DNA of 64,000 nt, from NCBI RefSeq assembly GCF_000428065.1, contig NZ_ATZF01000007.1, positions 155,602 to 219,601 on the forward strand, in the 5' to 3' direction. The translations under genes were made by a program, and so were the position numbers. Below the pieces are notes generated by a model. It was not told where the DNA came from and did no database searches. It saw only the letters and a list, made by a program, of their open reading frames with translations. Below are positions 53,197-63,076 of the stretch, one piece after another. The stretch comes from Shimazuella kribbensis DSM 45090 (GTDB lineage: Bacteria; Bacillota; Bacilli; Thermoactinomycetales; Thermoactinomycetaceae). Each line of letters opens with the position of its first letter. Within the stretch, counting starts at the first letter, position 1.

Positions 53197-54149
53197 AATC
53201 AAGAGAAACAATACGCATCTACCAATATGGAGGTCCCGAACAACTAAAACTCGAATCGATACCCTATCCAAAACCAGCAGAAAAGGAAGTATTGGTTAAA
53301 ATTAAGACCGCAGCAGTATTACCTTATGATTGGAAATATAGAAAAGGTATGTTTCAACAGATACGCCCTGCTACGTTCCCCTATATTCCAGGTTCTACTT
53401 TTGCAGGTATTATAGAAGAAGTAGGAGAAAATGTTACAACTTTCACCAAAGGACAAGCCGTATTTGGACGAAGCGCCTATGGAACTTACACGGAATATAC
53501 TACAGCTTCCATTGAACAAATTGCGCTTAAACCCGAAGGTTTAAGTTTCTCAGAAGCTGTCACTATTCCGGCCAGTGCTTTGGCTGCATGGTTAACACTT
53601 TTTCATGATGGAGGATTACAAAAAGGACAGAAAATATTGATTCATGGAGCAGCAGGCGGTTTTGGAATGCTAGCGGTACAAATGGCCAAATGGGTTGGTA
53701 CTCACGTTATCGGTACTTCATCCACTCGCAATGTCCCCTTTGTCTACTCATTAGGGGCTGATCAAGTTATTGACTATACAAACCAACTTTTTGAAGAACA
53801 TGTTTCAGAAATAGATCTTGTGATTGATACAGTGGGTGGTGAAACACTGGAACGATCGATGGAAGTAGTAAAAAGAGGAGGAAAATTAGTATCTATTGTT
53901 GGAGAACCATCGATAGATAAGGCCGCACAAAAGGGGATCATCGCTATAAAACCTGATGTTCAAACTATGCCATCATTGGAGGAGCAAAAACTTATTTCAC
54001 AGCAAATCGCTGATTTAATGGTAAAAGGAAAACTAAAAGCAGAAACAAACAAAGTCTTTCCCTTACAAGAAGCCCACAAAGCCCATATTCTCAGTGAAAC
54101 GGGTCATGGACGTGGAAGAATCATTTTAGCTATTAATCATTCCAAATAA
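53193..54149 (+). CDS. Zinc-independent quinone oxidoreductase / MDR-type dehydrogenase
   Basis: A 318-aa medium-chain dehydrogenase. The N-terminal GroES-like part has YGGPEQLKLESIPYPKPAEK and PYIPGSTFAGIIEEVGENV. The Rossmann part contains LIHGAAGGFGMLAVQMAKWV with the nucleotide motif and ADQVIDYTNQLFEEHV. No catalytic or structural zinc cysteines are present, so it is a quinone-reductase-like NADPH enzyme. It is coupled to the MFS pump, which suggests detoxification of the exported compound. Confidence 0.88.
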   Translation: MKSRETIRIYQYGGPEQLKLESIPYPKPAEKEVLVKIKTAAVLPYDWKYRKGMFQQIRPATFPYIPGSTFAGIIEEVGENVTTFTKGQAVFGRSAYGTYTEYTTASIEQIALKPEGLSFSEAVTIPASALAAWLTLFHDGGLQKGQKILIHGAAGGFGMLAVQMAKWVGTHVIGTSSTRNVPFVYSLGADQVIDYTNQLFEEHVSEIDLVIDTVGGETLERSMEVVKRGGKLVSIVGEPSIDKAAQKGIIAIKPDVQTMPSLEEQKLISQQIADLMVKGKLKAETNKVFPLQEAHKAHILSETGHGRGRIILAINHSK

Positions 54150-54162
54150 ACGATGAATGAGT

Positions 54163-54200
54163 CCGCCCTTGTTGTATTTCACTCCAACAAGGGCGGTTTT
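54163..54200 (+). terminator. Terminator of the MFS/oxidoreductase operon
   Basis: CCGCCCTTGTTG and CAACAAGGGCGG form a perfect 12-bp stem followed by TTTT. Confidence 0.9.
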
Positions 54201-54261
54201 CAAACGGAGAAGGGACTCGGAGATCAGAAAATTCCCCAGATCAATCCAAGCCACTTACTCC

Positions 54262-56073
54262 TTATTTCTGGAAGAATCCTAGGACCTTCCCATTCCACTT
54301 TTCGAGCCATGACTGTTCTTTTTGGGTTTTCCACAGCTCATAGTACAAGCCTTTCTTCTGACGACGAAGCTCTTCATGTGGACCTGTCTGTACAATTTTT
54401 CCGGAATCCATCACTACGATCCGATCCGCAGTGCGAATCGTGGAAAATCGATGTGCGATGATGATCCGAGTCTTTCCTTGTAGCCTGCGATCCATTCGCT
54501 GAATCATTTGGCTTTCCGTCTTTGCGTCCAAAGCAGAGGTAAATTCATCTAGGATGAACACCTCAGCATTGGGCCGAAGGAGAGATCGTGCAATTCCGAG
54601 ACGCTGCTTCTGACCGCCTGAGAGATCTGTTTTTCCTTGGAGTTTTTCCTTAGGCAAGTCCAAAGAAGCATCGAAAAGCGCTTTCTGGATCTTTGTATCT
54701 GTTGCCTCAGGATTAGCAAGCTCTAGGTTGGCGATGATCGAACGATCGAGCGGGTCTGTATCTTGGAAGCAGAAAGCAAACCGTTCTCGCATCGATTCTA
54801 GGGTGAAGTCCTTGATCGATCGGCCGTTGATCAGTACTTCCCCCGAATCGGGCTCAAGCATCCTGCCTAGCAGATAGATCACTGTAGTCTTCCCGCTACC
54901 AGATGGTCCAACAAGCCCGATAGTTTCGCCTTTTCGGATCAAGAAAGACACATTGTGGATCGCAGGTACATTGCTCCCCAGATGCGTAGCAGTCACGTTT
55001 CGAAACTCAATAGTCTCTACTTCTTCCAGGTCGATCGGATTGAGGTTCAGAGGAATTTCCTCCAAATGGAGAATTTCGTCACATCGGTCCACATCAGGCA
55101 CAAATTCCAATACAGACTGGAAGCGCTGAAAGAACCAATTGACACCCACCTGAAAAGTCACAGCGTAGCCCGCAAACTGGAAGGATTGCCCAGGTGAGAT
55201 AATTTGAAAATACAACATCCCCATGAGGAAAATCGCCCCTGTGATGATAGCTTCCATCAATACAGAAAACGAATCAATCCCAAAGATCTTCGTCATAGCA
55301 GCTTTGAGATTGGTCTTCATGTATGCAGTACGGAGACGCTTAAATTCGTCATTTTCCCTCTTTATTGCTCCACACATCTGAATGTCACGAAACGATCGAA
55401 AAAAATCAACCGTGTGCGACATGATCTTGTTTTGCTGCTCGAACATTTGCTTATTCAGCTTTGCGTATTTTTTCAATACACGCTTTGACAGAAAAAGCAA
55501 ACCGACACAAAAGACACAGATCACGGTCAGCACAGGACTAATCCACAACATGGCACCAAGCGACACCACCATGTTGAGTTTCTGGTTGAGCAAATCAGGA
55601 ATCACAGTTGAAATAGCAGAGGAAATCTTGCTGGTCCAGATCGGCACTCCTGCTGGCAACTCCGTGCTGTGAAACTTATGGAACAAACGAAGCTCAGATA
55701 CTTGATTCGGCTTCTCCCTTAGATTTCCTTGGAGACCAAGATCTACATATCCGTTCATAAGTTCCTCTAGGACGTCGCCAAGCCTCATGAACATAAAGCC
55801 GAACACACTGGCGAACATGAAACCAAGAATCGAGAGAAGGAGAATATCATTTTCCCCTTGACTGACCCCTTCATCGATGAATAGCTTCGTCATATATGGA
55901 CGGAGGAAAGAAACCAGTGCATCCATCATGACACAGAAGAGAATCACGAGTGAAAGCAGCTTCTTTTCCCACATCCATCGCCACGCTAGTCGCATCGTTG
56001 TACTTTTGAAGATTTTCTGTACGGTTTTCACTTTATCTTCCAAAGCTCGTAGGAGACACTTACCTTTTATCAT
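54262..56073 (-). CDS. ABC exporter (membrane plus ATPase half-transporter)
   Basis: A 603-aa protein. Residues 35-330 hold about five or six membrane segments. The ATPase follows with Walker A GLVGPSGSGKTTV, Q-loop FCFQDTDPLDRS, signature LSGGQKQRLGIARSLL, Walker B VFILDEFTSALDA and H-loop IIIAHRFSTI. It works as a dimer to export peptides, lipids or drugs. The ATP-binding Tyr before Walker A is not obvious. G+C is visibly higher than in the genes on both sides and no partner genes flank it, which hints at separate acquisition. The start at 56073 may be later, since the first 25 residues are not conserved-looking. Confidence 0.9.
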   Translation of the reverse strand: MIKGKCLLRALEDKVKTVQKIFKSTTMRLAWRWMWEKKLLSLVILFCVMMDALVSFLRPYMTKLFIDEGVSQGENDILLLSILGFMFASVFGFMFMRLGDVLEELMNGYVDLGLQGNLREKPNQVSELRLFHKFHSTELPAGVPIWTSKISSAISTVIPDLLNQKLNMVVSLGAMLWISPVLTVICVFCVGLLFLSKRVLKKYAKLNKQMFEQQNKIMSHTVDFFRSFRDIQMCGAIKRENDEFKRLRTAYMKTNLKAAMTKIFGIDSFSVLMEAIITGAIFLMGMLYFQIISPGQSFQFAGYAVTFQVGVNWFFQRFQSVLEFVPDVDRCDEILHLEEIPLNLNPIDLEEVETIEFRNVTATHLGSNVPAIHNVSFLIRKGETIGLVGPSGSGKTTVIYLLGRMLEPDSGEVLINGRSIKDFTLESMRERFAFCFQDTDPLDRSIIANLELANPEATDTKIQKALFDASLDLPKEKLQGKTDLSGGQKQRLGIARSLLRPNAEVFILDEFTSALDAKTESQMIQRMDRRLQGKTRIIIAHRFSTIRTADRIVVMDSGKIVQTGPHEELRRQKKGLYYELWKTQKEQSWLEKWNGKVLGFFQK

Positions 56074-56370
56074 ACCATATTAAGTTGAGCTCATAATTTT
56101 TATAATATTTTAATAATAATTCCCATTTCCGCACTTTCACCTGCCTGATTATGTAAAAATAAATTCACATTTGAATTTAAATCTCGCGTATACTCCAAAA
56201 TACTACTATTTACTCCTCTGTTTACACCTGTTTGCATATATAAAATTTTATAAATCTATTTGTGCATTATCAAAATATATGTTAGCTTCTAACTAACTCA
56301 TTCCATGATACGAAGGTATATTTTTATTCACCTTTGTTAGAAGTGAATATTTTTTAAAGGTGTGTTTTCT

Positions 56371-57450
56371 TTGAAGAACGATAACTACCTATACGAAATC
56401 CATATGATAAGAGCCTTGTCTTGCCTATTGATTTTAGTCATCCATGTTACTGGTTCCTACTATTATATTCACGATCAACATCATGAATGGTATACCTTAT
56501 TATTAAATCAGATGAGCCGCTATGGTATTAATCTATTTATTATGATTAGTGGTTTTCTGTTGTTTTATCACCGGAAAATAAAAGGGTTTCAAGCTAAGCA
56601 TTATTGGAAATCACGAACAAGTAAAGTAATTATCCCATTTCTTGCATTCACGGTTTTCTATCAGATTATTTCTTATCTTTATAGTGGGCATACTAACTTT
56701 GCATTCTCCATCGAATATTTTTATCAAATGTTGTATCTAGGAGAAGGATTTTATCATTTGTGGTTCTTCTCATTGGTCCTTCAATTTTATTTGATCTTCC
56801 CACTCTTACAAAAATGGGTAGACAGTCCAAAACAATGGAATATCATGTTAGTAGGTTCGCTTATTGTACAACTTCTCTTCTTAAAACTGCTCCCACTTTA
56901 TTTGCATTGGGAAAAAGTATATGTATTCAATTGGATCTTCTATTTTATTTTAGGTGGATACCTTGCTCAATATTGGACTACGATTCGCGATTGGATACAG
57001 TCTCACCCAAAGATAAATCTTGCTCTCGCATTTGTCGTTTTAGCTGATGGACTTTGGTCTTTTTATCGGATTCGATTAATAGCTGAATATCGATTAGAAA
57101 ATATGATCATTGTACCTATTCTTTTCATTGTATTAATCGGTATCTATCCAAAAATAAAACAAATAACAAAGCTTGATAAGACATTAACTTCTATTGGAGA
57201 ATACTCCATGGGGATTTATGTGATGCATCCACTATTTATCTATTATGGAGCTTTTATGCCGGCCTTCTTCTGGCATCCAGCTGCTATAGGCTTTGCCTTT
57301 CTGTTCTACTTAATAGTTAGCGTTATCTCATTGAAAATCTTTGAAAAAGTCCCTTACTATCAATACTTTATTCCTATTCCTAAAGTGAGAAACAATCCAA
57401 CCAAAACAAATACTCAATCCTATTCTGGTCCAAGTTATATAGCAAAATAA
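56371..57450 (+). CDS. Acyltransferase family 3 membrane protein
   Basis: A protein of about 359 aa with about ten membrane segments. The family-3 signature lies near the N-terminus: YEIHMIRALSCLLILVIHVT with the catalytic His, then GINLFIMISGFLLFYHR. Members move acyl groups to sugars, wall polymers or antibiotics; WxcM-like O-acetylation of wall polymer is one possibility. I prefer TTG 56371, eight bases after AAAGGTG, to a GTG at 56362. A strong terminator follows. Confidence 0.85.
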   Translation: MKNDNYLYEIHMIRALSCLLILVIHVTGSYYYIHDQHHEWYTLLLNQMSRYGINLFIMISGFLLFYHRKIKGFQAKHYWKSRTSKVIIPFLAFTVFYQIISYLYSGHTNFAFSIEYFYQMLYLGEGFYHLWFFSLVLQFYLIFPLLQKWVDSPKQWNIMLVGSLIVQLLFLKLLPLYLHWEKVYVFNWIFYFILGGYLAQYWTTIRDWIQSHPKINLALAFVVLADGLWSFYRIRLIAEYRLENMIIVPILFIVLIGIYPKIKQITKLDKTLTSIGEYSMGIYVMHPLFIYYGAFMPAFFWHPAAIGFAFLFYLIVSVISLKIFEKVPYYQYFIPIPKVRNNPTKTNTQSYSGPSYIAK

Positions 57451-57455
57451 TGGAA

Positions 57456-57493
57456 ACCAAGGCGTAAAAAAGATCTGTGCGCCTTGGTCTTTT
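57456..57493 (+). terminator. Terminator of the acyltransferase gene
   Basis: ACCAAGGCG and CGCCTTGGT pair perfectly and end in CTTTT. Confidence 0.85.
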
Positions 57494-58090
57494 ACTGTAA
57501 TAATAGTGCCGTAGAAACGCAAATTCTACGAAATATTTCAAACGCAAAAAGTCCTATTGTAAGGTGGTGAATGAAATGACATATAGACCCGATGATGGTG
57601 TAGTTGTGTGGTGGTCGTAATAATAGTGGTGAAAACGGAGGTTGATTTTTCGCTAGGTTAAGCAAGGGCTGCTGTTCTAGTTTATAAGATTATCTCCAAT
57701 TATTGAATTCTTTGTGCTCCTTAGAAGGGTTGGTTAATATGTTTACTTTGCATGGTAGCAACCCTTTCACTAGCTACTATATATGAAACATAAGGAGAGA
57801 CAGCTTGAAGTTTTAATTCACTTATTCGAAAAGATTCTAATATCACCAATTATTTGTAAGTTAAAGTAGGCATGGATTAATCAAATACAGTCTCTGCTAC
57901 AAACTAGTTTTCAAATATCCCTTATGAACAAATAACAAAACAGCGCTACTAACAAGCAGTAACAATGTTATGATTCATTTATTGTGATTTTAAATCTCTC
58001 TTTTCTCGATTGAGTTGATGAATATTTTCTTGGCCTTCATCGTAAATTTTATTTTTCTCTTGTCTTCTCTTATCCATCCCTTCTAAAGAG
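57494..58090. other. Gene-poor stretch with micro-frames
   Basis: The only frames with a ribosome-like site are very short. One is at 57576-57620 (14 codons, MTYRPDDGVVVWWS, preceded by AAGGTGG). Another of 15 codons starts near 57739 after GAAGGG (MFTLHGSNPFTSYYI). The latter lies inside a loose inverted repeat (AAGGGTTG/CAACCCTT). I see nothing else. Confidence 0.3.
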
Positions 58091-58209
58091 GTGGGGCTTG
58101 TATCTGTCCAGTCATGCAAGCGATTCCAAAGGGATCAATCCACTGTGATTGCTGTGGACCCTGCCTATACCTCTCAGACCTGTCCAAAGTACGCAAGCAT
58201 GATCGCTGG
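58091..58209 (+). pseudogene. TnpB C-terminal fragment
   Basis: The plus strand reads STVIAVDPAYTSQTCPK, the zinc-ribbon approach of TnpB proteins (NPAYTSQ.CS.CG), and then degenerates. It lies in opposite orientation to the N-terminal fragment at 58230-58682, so the locus has been rearranged. Confidence 0.65.
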
Positions 58210-58229
58210 TACACCGTGGGTTGAGCGTT

Positions 58230-58682
58230 CTACCAAGGCTTCGCTGTTCCGAATCTCCATGTTCCGTCAAAGAAATGTTCCATCCCTTTCGTTTCGTAAG
58301 GAATTTGTACCCGACCTTCTAATGTGTTAACCGAAAAGATTTTATTGGGTCGAATGGAATAATCCCGATTAAAGACGAGATCGTATTCAGGATTTTTAAA
58401 CCTAACTAGAGACCAGTCATGATCATTCGATTTCGCTGATTTGTATTTCGCAATGACAGCAATCGCAATACTTTGGGACATTTGAGAGCGAAGAGAATAG
58501 CGAGAGCGAAGCGTTTCGTATGTCATTTTAATCAATTTGGCTCTCGTTAGAACCTTACTTTGATACACTTGTTCCGATACAAAGTTACATCCTACTTTGA
58601 CAGCTTGTAATGTTTCTAACAAAAGTTTCTTTTGCTCCTCATTGGGAAAGATCTTCACTTTTGCTGTAATCGTCCATTCCAC
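58230..58682 (-). pseudogene. TnpB N-terminal fragment (IS605/IS1341 type)
   Basis: A 150-residue frame begins MEWTITAKVKIFPNEEQKKL, the typical TnpB start, with ETLQAVKVGCNFVSEQVYQS and LRSQMSQSIAIAVIAKYKSA. It ends abruptly after FFDGTWRFGTAK. The RuvC-like catalytic part is missing. It cannot be an active nuclease. Confidence 0.8.
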
Positions 58683-58689
58683 TTTTCCA

Positions 58690-59421
58690 CCTTCGATCCT
58701 TCAACAATTTTCATTAAAATTCCGAACATTAAGGAAAATAAACAGAAGAAAAGAGTGTTTTTCTAAGCATCCCACAAGAGGATACCGAACAACGCCACCA
58801 TTCCTCCCCGACCTATAGAGGATCGGGGTATCCTGACGGCAAAATGATGAAGTGGTCTTATCCGCACCATTATTACCCCCTTTATGTCCATCGACACGTA
58901 ACGATATAACAGCATTACTTGGCAAAGTAGAAGCAAACTTTTGTACAGCCGCTTTGGCAATATTCATCTTTGTTTTGTTCCCTATTTTTCCTTCATACTC
59001 CCGCTGGCATCTAATAATATGGAGAAATATACCCTTTTTTCCTCTACCAAAACAATTTTTCCATTTTTTTGATAAATCAGTTTGAACATCTGTAGATAAA
59101 TTTTGAATACATTCTTGAGAATAATCGGTTGCTAAAGAATAAATTCAATCCAAATATTGTTTTTTTGTCCATCTTGTAGAAATTTATTAATTGCTATTCG
59201 CATAGCAGCTTCATTATACTTATCTCCACTGTAATTCCTTGGATAACGTAAAAAAGTCACCGTTCCATTTCTCCAAATTTTCTATCAGAAATAAGAGGCA
59301 TCGTCTTTGCATTATTTTGTGATTGTTTTGAATTTATTTTGGTTACGGAAGGCGTTGATGAACTACAAGTTCAAAGTAGTATGAGAATAATAACACATAG
59401 GCTAAACGTTTTTCGATTCAT
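58690..59421 (-). pseudogene. VWA-domain lipoprotein, heavily degraded second copy
   Basis: The minus strand starts with a lipoprotein-like signal (MNRKTFSLCVIILILL) at 59421 and runs through several frame changes and stops. Clear pieces of the VWA domain remain: a metal-site region near 59000, and TKMNIAKAAVQKFASTLPSN followed by AVISLRVDGHKGGNNGADKT. The same layout (metal site, TKMDLAKESVQKF, LRIYGHKGSN) is found in the gene at 18130-19121, so these are paralogues. The 3' half is lost. Confidence 0.7.
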
Positions 59422-59666
59422 TCGTTCTTCTTTGTTACTTACTACAGTATTCTATTTAAAAATAACAATGATCGATACATCATAAAATTAACATCGGGAA
59501 AATAAAGTAAAATATAATTTGGATATGTATCTTTATTCGCCCAAAGAAGGGTAATCCTCTTCGATCTTAGAAAATACGCATTCGATTCACAATAATACAA
59601 ATCGTCCTCGATATGTACAACAAGTACTTCCTTACCTTGTTTCCAATTGTTCCAACTGCTTTCCTT

Positions 59667-60281
59667 CTAATATCCCAATCTTTCCCCTTCAAATGATAAA
59701 TGCACCTCGTTTTGAGTAAACTCCATGATAAAAGAGCTTGTACTATCATAGTAAGGGCTTTCCCAAAGAGAAGACAAATCTTCTCCACCATAAAAATTAA
59801 CTAATAATTTAATTACAATAGCATGGGTTACGAGCAGGATAGTTTCTCCTACATGTCTCTCTACAATATTTTGTACAAATGGTATGACCCTTTCCTGCAC
59901 GTCAACAAAGGTTTCTCCCTTGCTTTCTGTTGCTTCATAAGAGCTAGGATTCTTCCAAAATAAATGGTACTCATCAGGATATTGGAATTGTATTTCAGAT
60001 AATGTACAACCTTCCCACTCTCCAAGATACATCTCTGTTAAATCCTTGGTCTTTCTTAATTTTATCTTGCGGTTATGTAAAATATAAGAAGCTGTATCAC
60101 ATGCCCTTTTGCTTTCGCTTGTGTAAATGGCATGAAAATCAATATGTTCTAAACGTTGTGACAAAGTTTTTGCTTGGTCCACTCCAACAAGGGTAAGTGG
60201 TGAATCTGTTCTTCCTTGCATTCGCTGATTACGGTTCCAGTCGGTTTCTCCTGGTCTCACAAAATATAAAGTGGTATTCAA
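59667..60281 (-). CDS. Histidine-phosphatase-fold protein with an altered active site
   Basis: A 204-aa protein with the phosphoglycerate-mutase/histidine-phosphatase fold: NTTLYFVRPGETDWNRNQRM, GRTDSPLTLVGVDQAK, YTSESKRACDTASY, LGEWEGCTLSEI and LLVTHAIVIKLLV. Active members have RHG at the first motif, where His takes the phosphate; here the codon is CCA, giving RPG. The rest of the site (second Arg, Glu of GEWEG, second His in VTHA) is kept. The TTG 60281 start is preceded by AGGAGGG. Dephosphorylation by the usual route seems impossible. Confidence 0.8.
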   Translation of the reverse strand: MNTTLYFVRPGETDWNRNQRMQGRTDSPLTLVGVDQAKTLSQRLEHIDFHAIYTSESKRACDTASYILHNRKIKLRKTKDLTEMYLGEWEGCTLSEIQFQYPDEYHLFWKNPSSYEATESKGETFVDVQERVIPFVQNIVERHVGETILLVTHAIVIKLLVNFYGGEDLSSLWESPYYDSTSSFIMEFTQNEVHLSFEGERLGY

Positions 60282-60593
60282 CTTCAACCAAACCCTCCTA
60301 CAATCATAGTGAACTGGGTACATCTTCGTTTCAACCTTATTTTACAATCAGAATTAATAATATTAAATACTAATATTTAAATATAGTATTTAGAACCGAT
60401 AAGGATTCCCCCTACACAACCATGGAAATCCTGAATAGCAAAACAAGTCGTGTATCACAAATAACAATCAATAAATGTAAAATTTACTAATGATTCTTAC
60501 CATCTCCTCCGAATTACAGATATTGGATAATAATTTCGTGAACTAAATAATAAATTGAAAATAAGAAATTATACAAAATCGAAGGAGGAAATC

Positions 60594-60953
60594 ATGATAA
60601 ATCGTCGGATTGTTATAATTTTACTAATACTCTCTTTCTTCTTTGCTTCTTCACATACTGCTTTTATGGATAATGCAACACCATCTGCTGGCTGTGTCAC
60701 GGTTTATGAGGATATTAATTACTCAGGTAAATCAACAACATTCTGTGGAAGTACAAACTATGTAGGTGATTTTTGGAATGATCGGATCAGCTCTTTTAAA
60801 GCAAATTGTTCGATGAATGCGATTAAAGTTTATGATAACGCCAATTTTGATGAAAACGCCGAATCGATACGACTCGAGGGAGGTTGTCGACAGATTAATG
60901 ATTTAACAATCTATCAATTTAACGACCGAATATCCTCTATCAAAATCGAATAG
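60594..60953 (+). CDS. Secreted beta-gamma-crystallin-like protein
   Basis: A 119-aa protein from ATG 60594 (GGAGG six bases upstream) with a signal peptide (MINRRIVIILLILSFFFASS). Two Greek-key motifs follow: CVTVYEDINYSGKSTTFCG ... WNDRISSFKA and AIKVYDNANFDENAESIRL ... FNDRISSIKI. Both carry the calcium-binding pattern N-D-x-x-S-S (NDRISS). Four cysteines could form disulphides. Similar folds occur in microbial calcium-binding and protease-inhibitor proteins. It is a single gene with its own terminator. Confidence 0.8.
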   Translation: MINRRIVIILLILSFFFASSHTAFMDNATPSAGCVTVYEDINYSGKSTTFCGSTNYVGDFWNDRISSFKANCSMNAIKVYDNANFDENAESIRLEGGCRQINDLTIYQFNDRISSIKIE

Positions 60954-60964
60954 ACAAAGCAGAA

Positions 60965-61003
60965 GGGTTATTTACCATAACATAAGGAATGGTAAATAAC
61001 CCC
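60965..61003 (+). terminator. Terminator of the crystallin-like gene
   Basis: GGGTTATTTACCAT and ATGGTAAATAACCC form a perfect 14-bp stem, followed by CTTGTTCTC (weak T tract). Confidence 0.7.
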
Positions 61004-61038
61004 TTGTTCTCTCCCTGATCATATTGTAGACCATCTGT

Positions 61039-62406
61039 TTATAAATGTGAAACCTTTCTTTTTTGGAATACATATTGGGACAAATAATAAATCATCAATG
61101 TTACAAGTTGCAATAAAACTAATAGAGTAAATATATTACTATATATAATGCTTGGACCATACAATTGGATAGGAATTATCGCGACTTTGGCATCTATATC
61201 CACTATCTTGGCGTATATACCAGTACCAATACTCCCAGCAATAAAATTTAGCATCATAAGAAATCCCATCCCTACTCCTACTTGATCATAAGGCAAAGTT
61301 CTAGAAATAGAATTCGAAATGGATAGCATCATGTACGATTGACCTAAAAAACCAAAAATCAACAATATAGCAATTACATAAGGTGAACTACCTATTAAAA
61401 TAGAGATAGCCCCAAAAAACACCATTAATAAACAAGAAGCAATCGTAAATAATGGCTTGTTACCTTTCGTATCTACTATTTTCCCACCGTATCTACCAAG
61501 CAATGCTGACACTGCTGCTGCTGGAACCATGACAAACCCGATCCATCCTGCCTGCAGCTGTTGAACATTGGCTAAAAGCAGTGGGATAACAAAATAAATT
61601 GCTGTACACATACCATTAACAAGAAAAGAAATCCCCAGTCCAACTACATAATCTTTGTTTCGAAAAAGAACAGGCTGGATAAAAGGGTTTGATGATTTGT
61701 GAATCCTTACAATAAATAATAGAAGAGTAACACAACCAATGAGTGAATACCACCAGGATCCATTTGTAATCCATAATAAAATGCTCGTAACTGTTAAACT
61801 TAGCATGAAGCCGCCTATCCAATCTGTTTTTCTATTTTTGAGTAGTTGTTCATCATCTAGATACTTGCGATAAAAGGGTATCACTATGACAATAAAAACG
61901 GGGATAAAAAACAACCATCTCCAATGGGTAAATTCCACAATGAGTGCTGAAATGATTGGCCCCAGAGCATTTCCTAATGAAAGACCAACTACGATAGTCC
62001 CCGTTGCAACTCCTCTGTTTTCAGGCGCAAAATAACGGATAGGAATGAGCATGGATATTGCTGGGATGACACTAGCTCCAAGTGCTTGTACACTTCTTGC
62101 TGCCAAAACCATCCAAAAACTCGTGGATCCTAAACCAATTAATGATCCCACCGTAAAAAATAATAGTCCAAATGTAATCAAGTTTTTTAGTCGATACTGG
62201 TCAGCCATCTTCCCATAAAATACTGTCCCAATCCCATAAATTAAGCCATAAATGGATGTAACCCAACTTACTTGTGCGGTAGTTATATGATATTCCTTAC
62301 TAATATCTGTTAATGTAAAATTAAACATCAAAGCACTCATTGCTGAAATAATAAGGGTAAACATCAAAATGAGTAATAGTTTGTCTCCGTGTTGTCTGTG
62401 CTTCAT
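61039..62406 (-). CDS. MFS transporter, DHA2-type, under TetR control
   Basis: A 455-aa efflux-type carrier with about 14 membrane segments. It has MFNFTLTDISKEYHITTAQV near the N-terminus, FYGKMADQYRLKNLITFGLL as the loop motif and GLSLGNALGPIISALIVEF as motif C. GGGGAAAAATAAG lies before ATG 62406. An 18-bp perfect palindrome lies 19 bases upstream of the start, and a TetR gene is directly upstream in the same direction. Together these indicate drug-responsive expression. Confidence 0.9.
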   Translation of the reverse strand: MKHRQHGDKLLLILMFTLIISAMSALMFNFTLTDISKEYHITTAQVSWVTSIYGLIYGIGTVFYGKMADQYRLKNLITFGLLFFTVGSLIGLGSTSFWMVLAARSVQALGASVIPAISMLIPIRYFAPENRGVATGTIVVGLSLGNALGPIISALIVEFTHWRWLFFIPVFIVIVIPFYRKYLDDEQLLKNRKTDWIGGFMLSLTVTSILLWITNGSWWYSLIGCVTLLLFIVRIHKSSNPFIQPVLFRNKDYVVGLGISFLVNGMCTAIYFVIPLLLANVQQLQAGWIGFVMVPAAAVSALLGRYGGKIVDTKGNKPLFTIASCLLMVFFGAISILIGSSPYVIAILLIFGFLGQSYMMLSISNSISRTLPYDQVGVGMGFLMMLNFIAGSIGTGIYAKIVDIDAKVAIIPIQLYGPSIIYSNIFTLLVLLQLVTLMIYYLSQYVFQKRKVSHL

Positions 62407-62424
62407 CTTATTTTTCCCCTTTTT

Positions 62425-62442
62425 ACAGTCAGTACTGACTGT
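62425..62442. promoter_or_regulatory. TetR-type operator upstream of the MFS gene
   Basis: ACAGTCAGTACTGACTGT is a perfect 18-bp palindrome between the TetR stop and the MFS start. A related sequence lies upstream of tetR at 63077-63095. Confidence 0.75.
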
Positions 62443-62460
62443 CTATTTGGTTAAAAAAAA

Positions 62461-63048
62461 TTATGTCTTAAGGCCTTGAACAAAAATTTGTACACTGTCC
62501 TTAACAAAGGTATCTAATGACATGTTATAAATGGACTTCTCCACATCAAGATTGTTCATAAATGCACCGAAGTTCATCATCATAAATGCGAGGGCAAGGG
62601 ATTCCGGATTAATATCTTCTCTTATTTTTTGCTCCATTTGCATTTGAGTCAAATATTCTGTCAAAATACGCAATAATTGTCTTGGATGATTTTGCGCCTT
62701 ATCTTTCAGAACATCCATCAAATGCTCATCTTTAATCGAAATCATGATCAATTTTCGATTTTGATTCATCAAATCATGATAGGTTTTGCTAATTAATTTT
62801 AAATCTGTTGGCAAATCATGCACTAACTTCTCATGAAAAAGTGCAGTCATCTCTGCTCCATAGTGAAATCGATCATATGCTGTCAATAACAGATTTAATT
62901 TTGTACCGAAATTGCGAAACAAGGTCTTTTCACTAAAACCTGCATGTTTTGCAATCTCCTGAGTTGTTACTCCTTTGTATCCCTTTTCTGCGATCAACTC
63001 AATAGCTGATAATAACATTTTATCTTGATTTTGTAACTTTCTACTCAT
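62461..63048 (-). CDS. TetR-family transcriptional repressor
   Basis: A 195-aa regulator. The N-terminal HTH reads AIELIAEKGYKGVTTQEIAK then HAGFSEKTLFRNFGTKLNLL, followed by an all-helical ligand domain. I use ATG 63048 (AGGTG seven bases upstream). It very likely binds the CAGT...ACTG palindromes before the MFS gene and before itself, repressing both until a drug is bound. Confidence 0.9.
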   Translation of the reverse strand: MSRKLQNQDKMLLSAIELIAEKGYKGVTTQEIAKHAGFSEKTLFRNFGTKLNLLLTAYDRFHYGAEMTALFHEKLVHDLPTDLKLISKTYHDLMNQNRKLIMISIKDEHLMDVLKDKAQNHPRQLLRILTEYLTQMQMEQKIREDINPESLALAFMMMNFGAFMNNLDVEKSIYNMSLDTFVKDSVQIFVQGLKT

Positions 63049-63076
63049 TTCCAATCACCTATTCTCTATTTCCATA

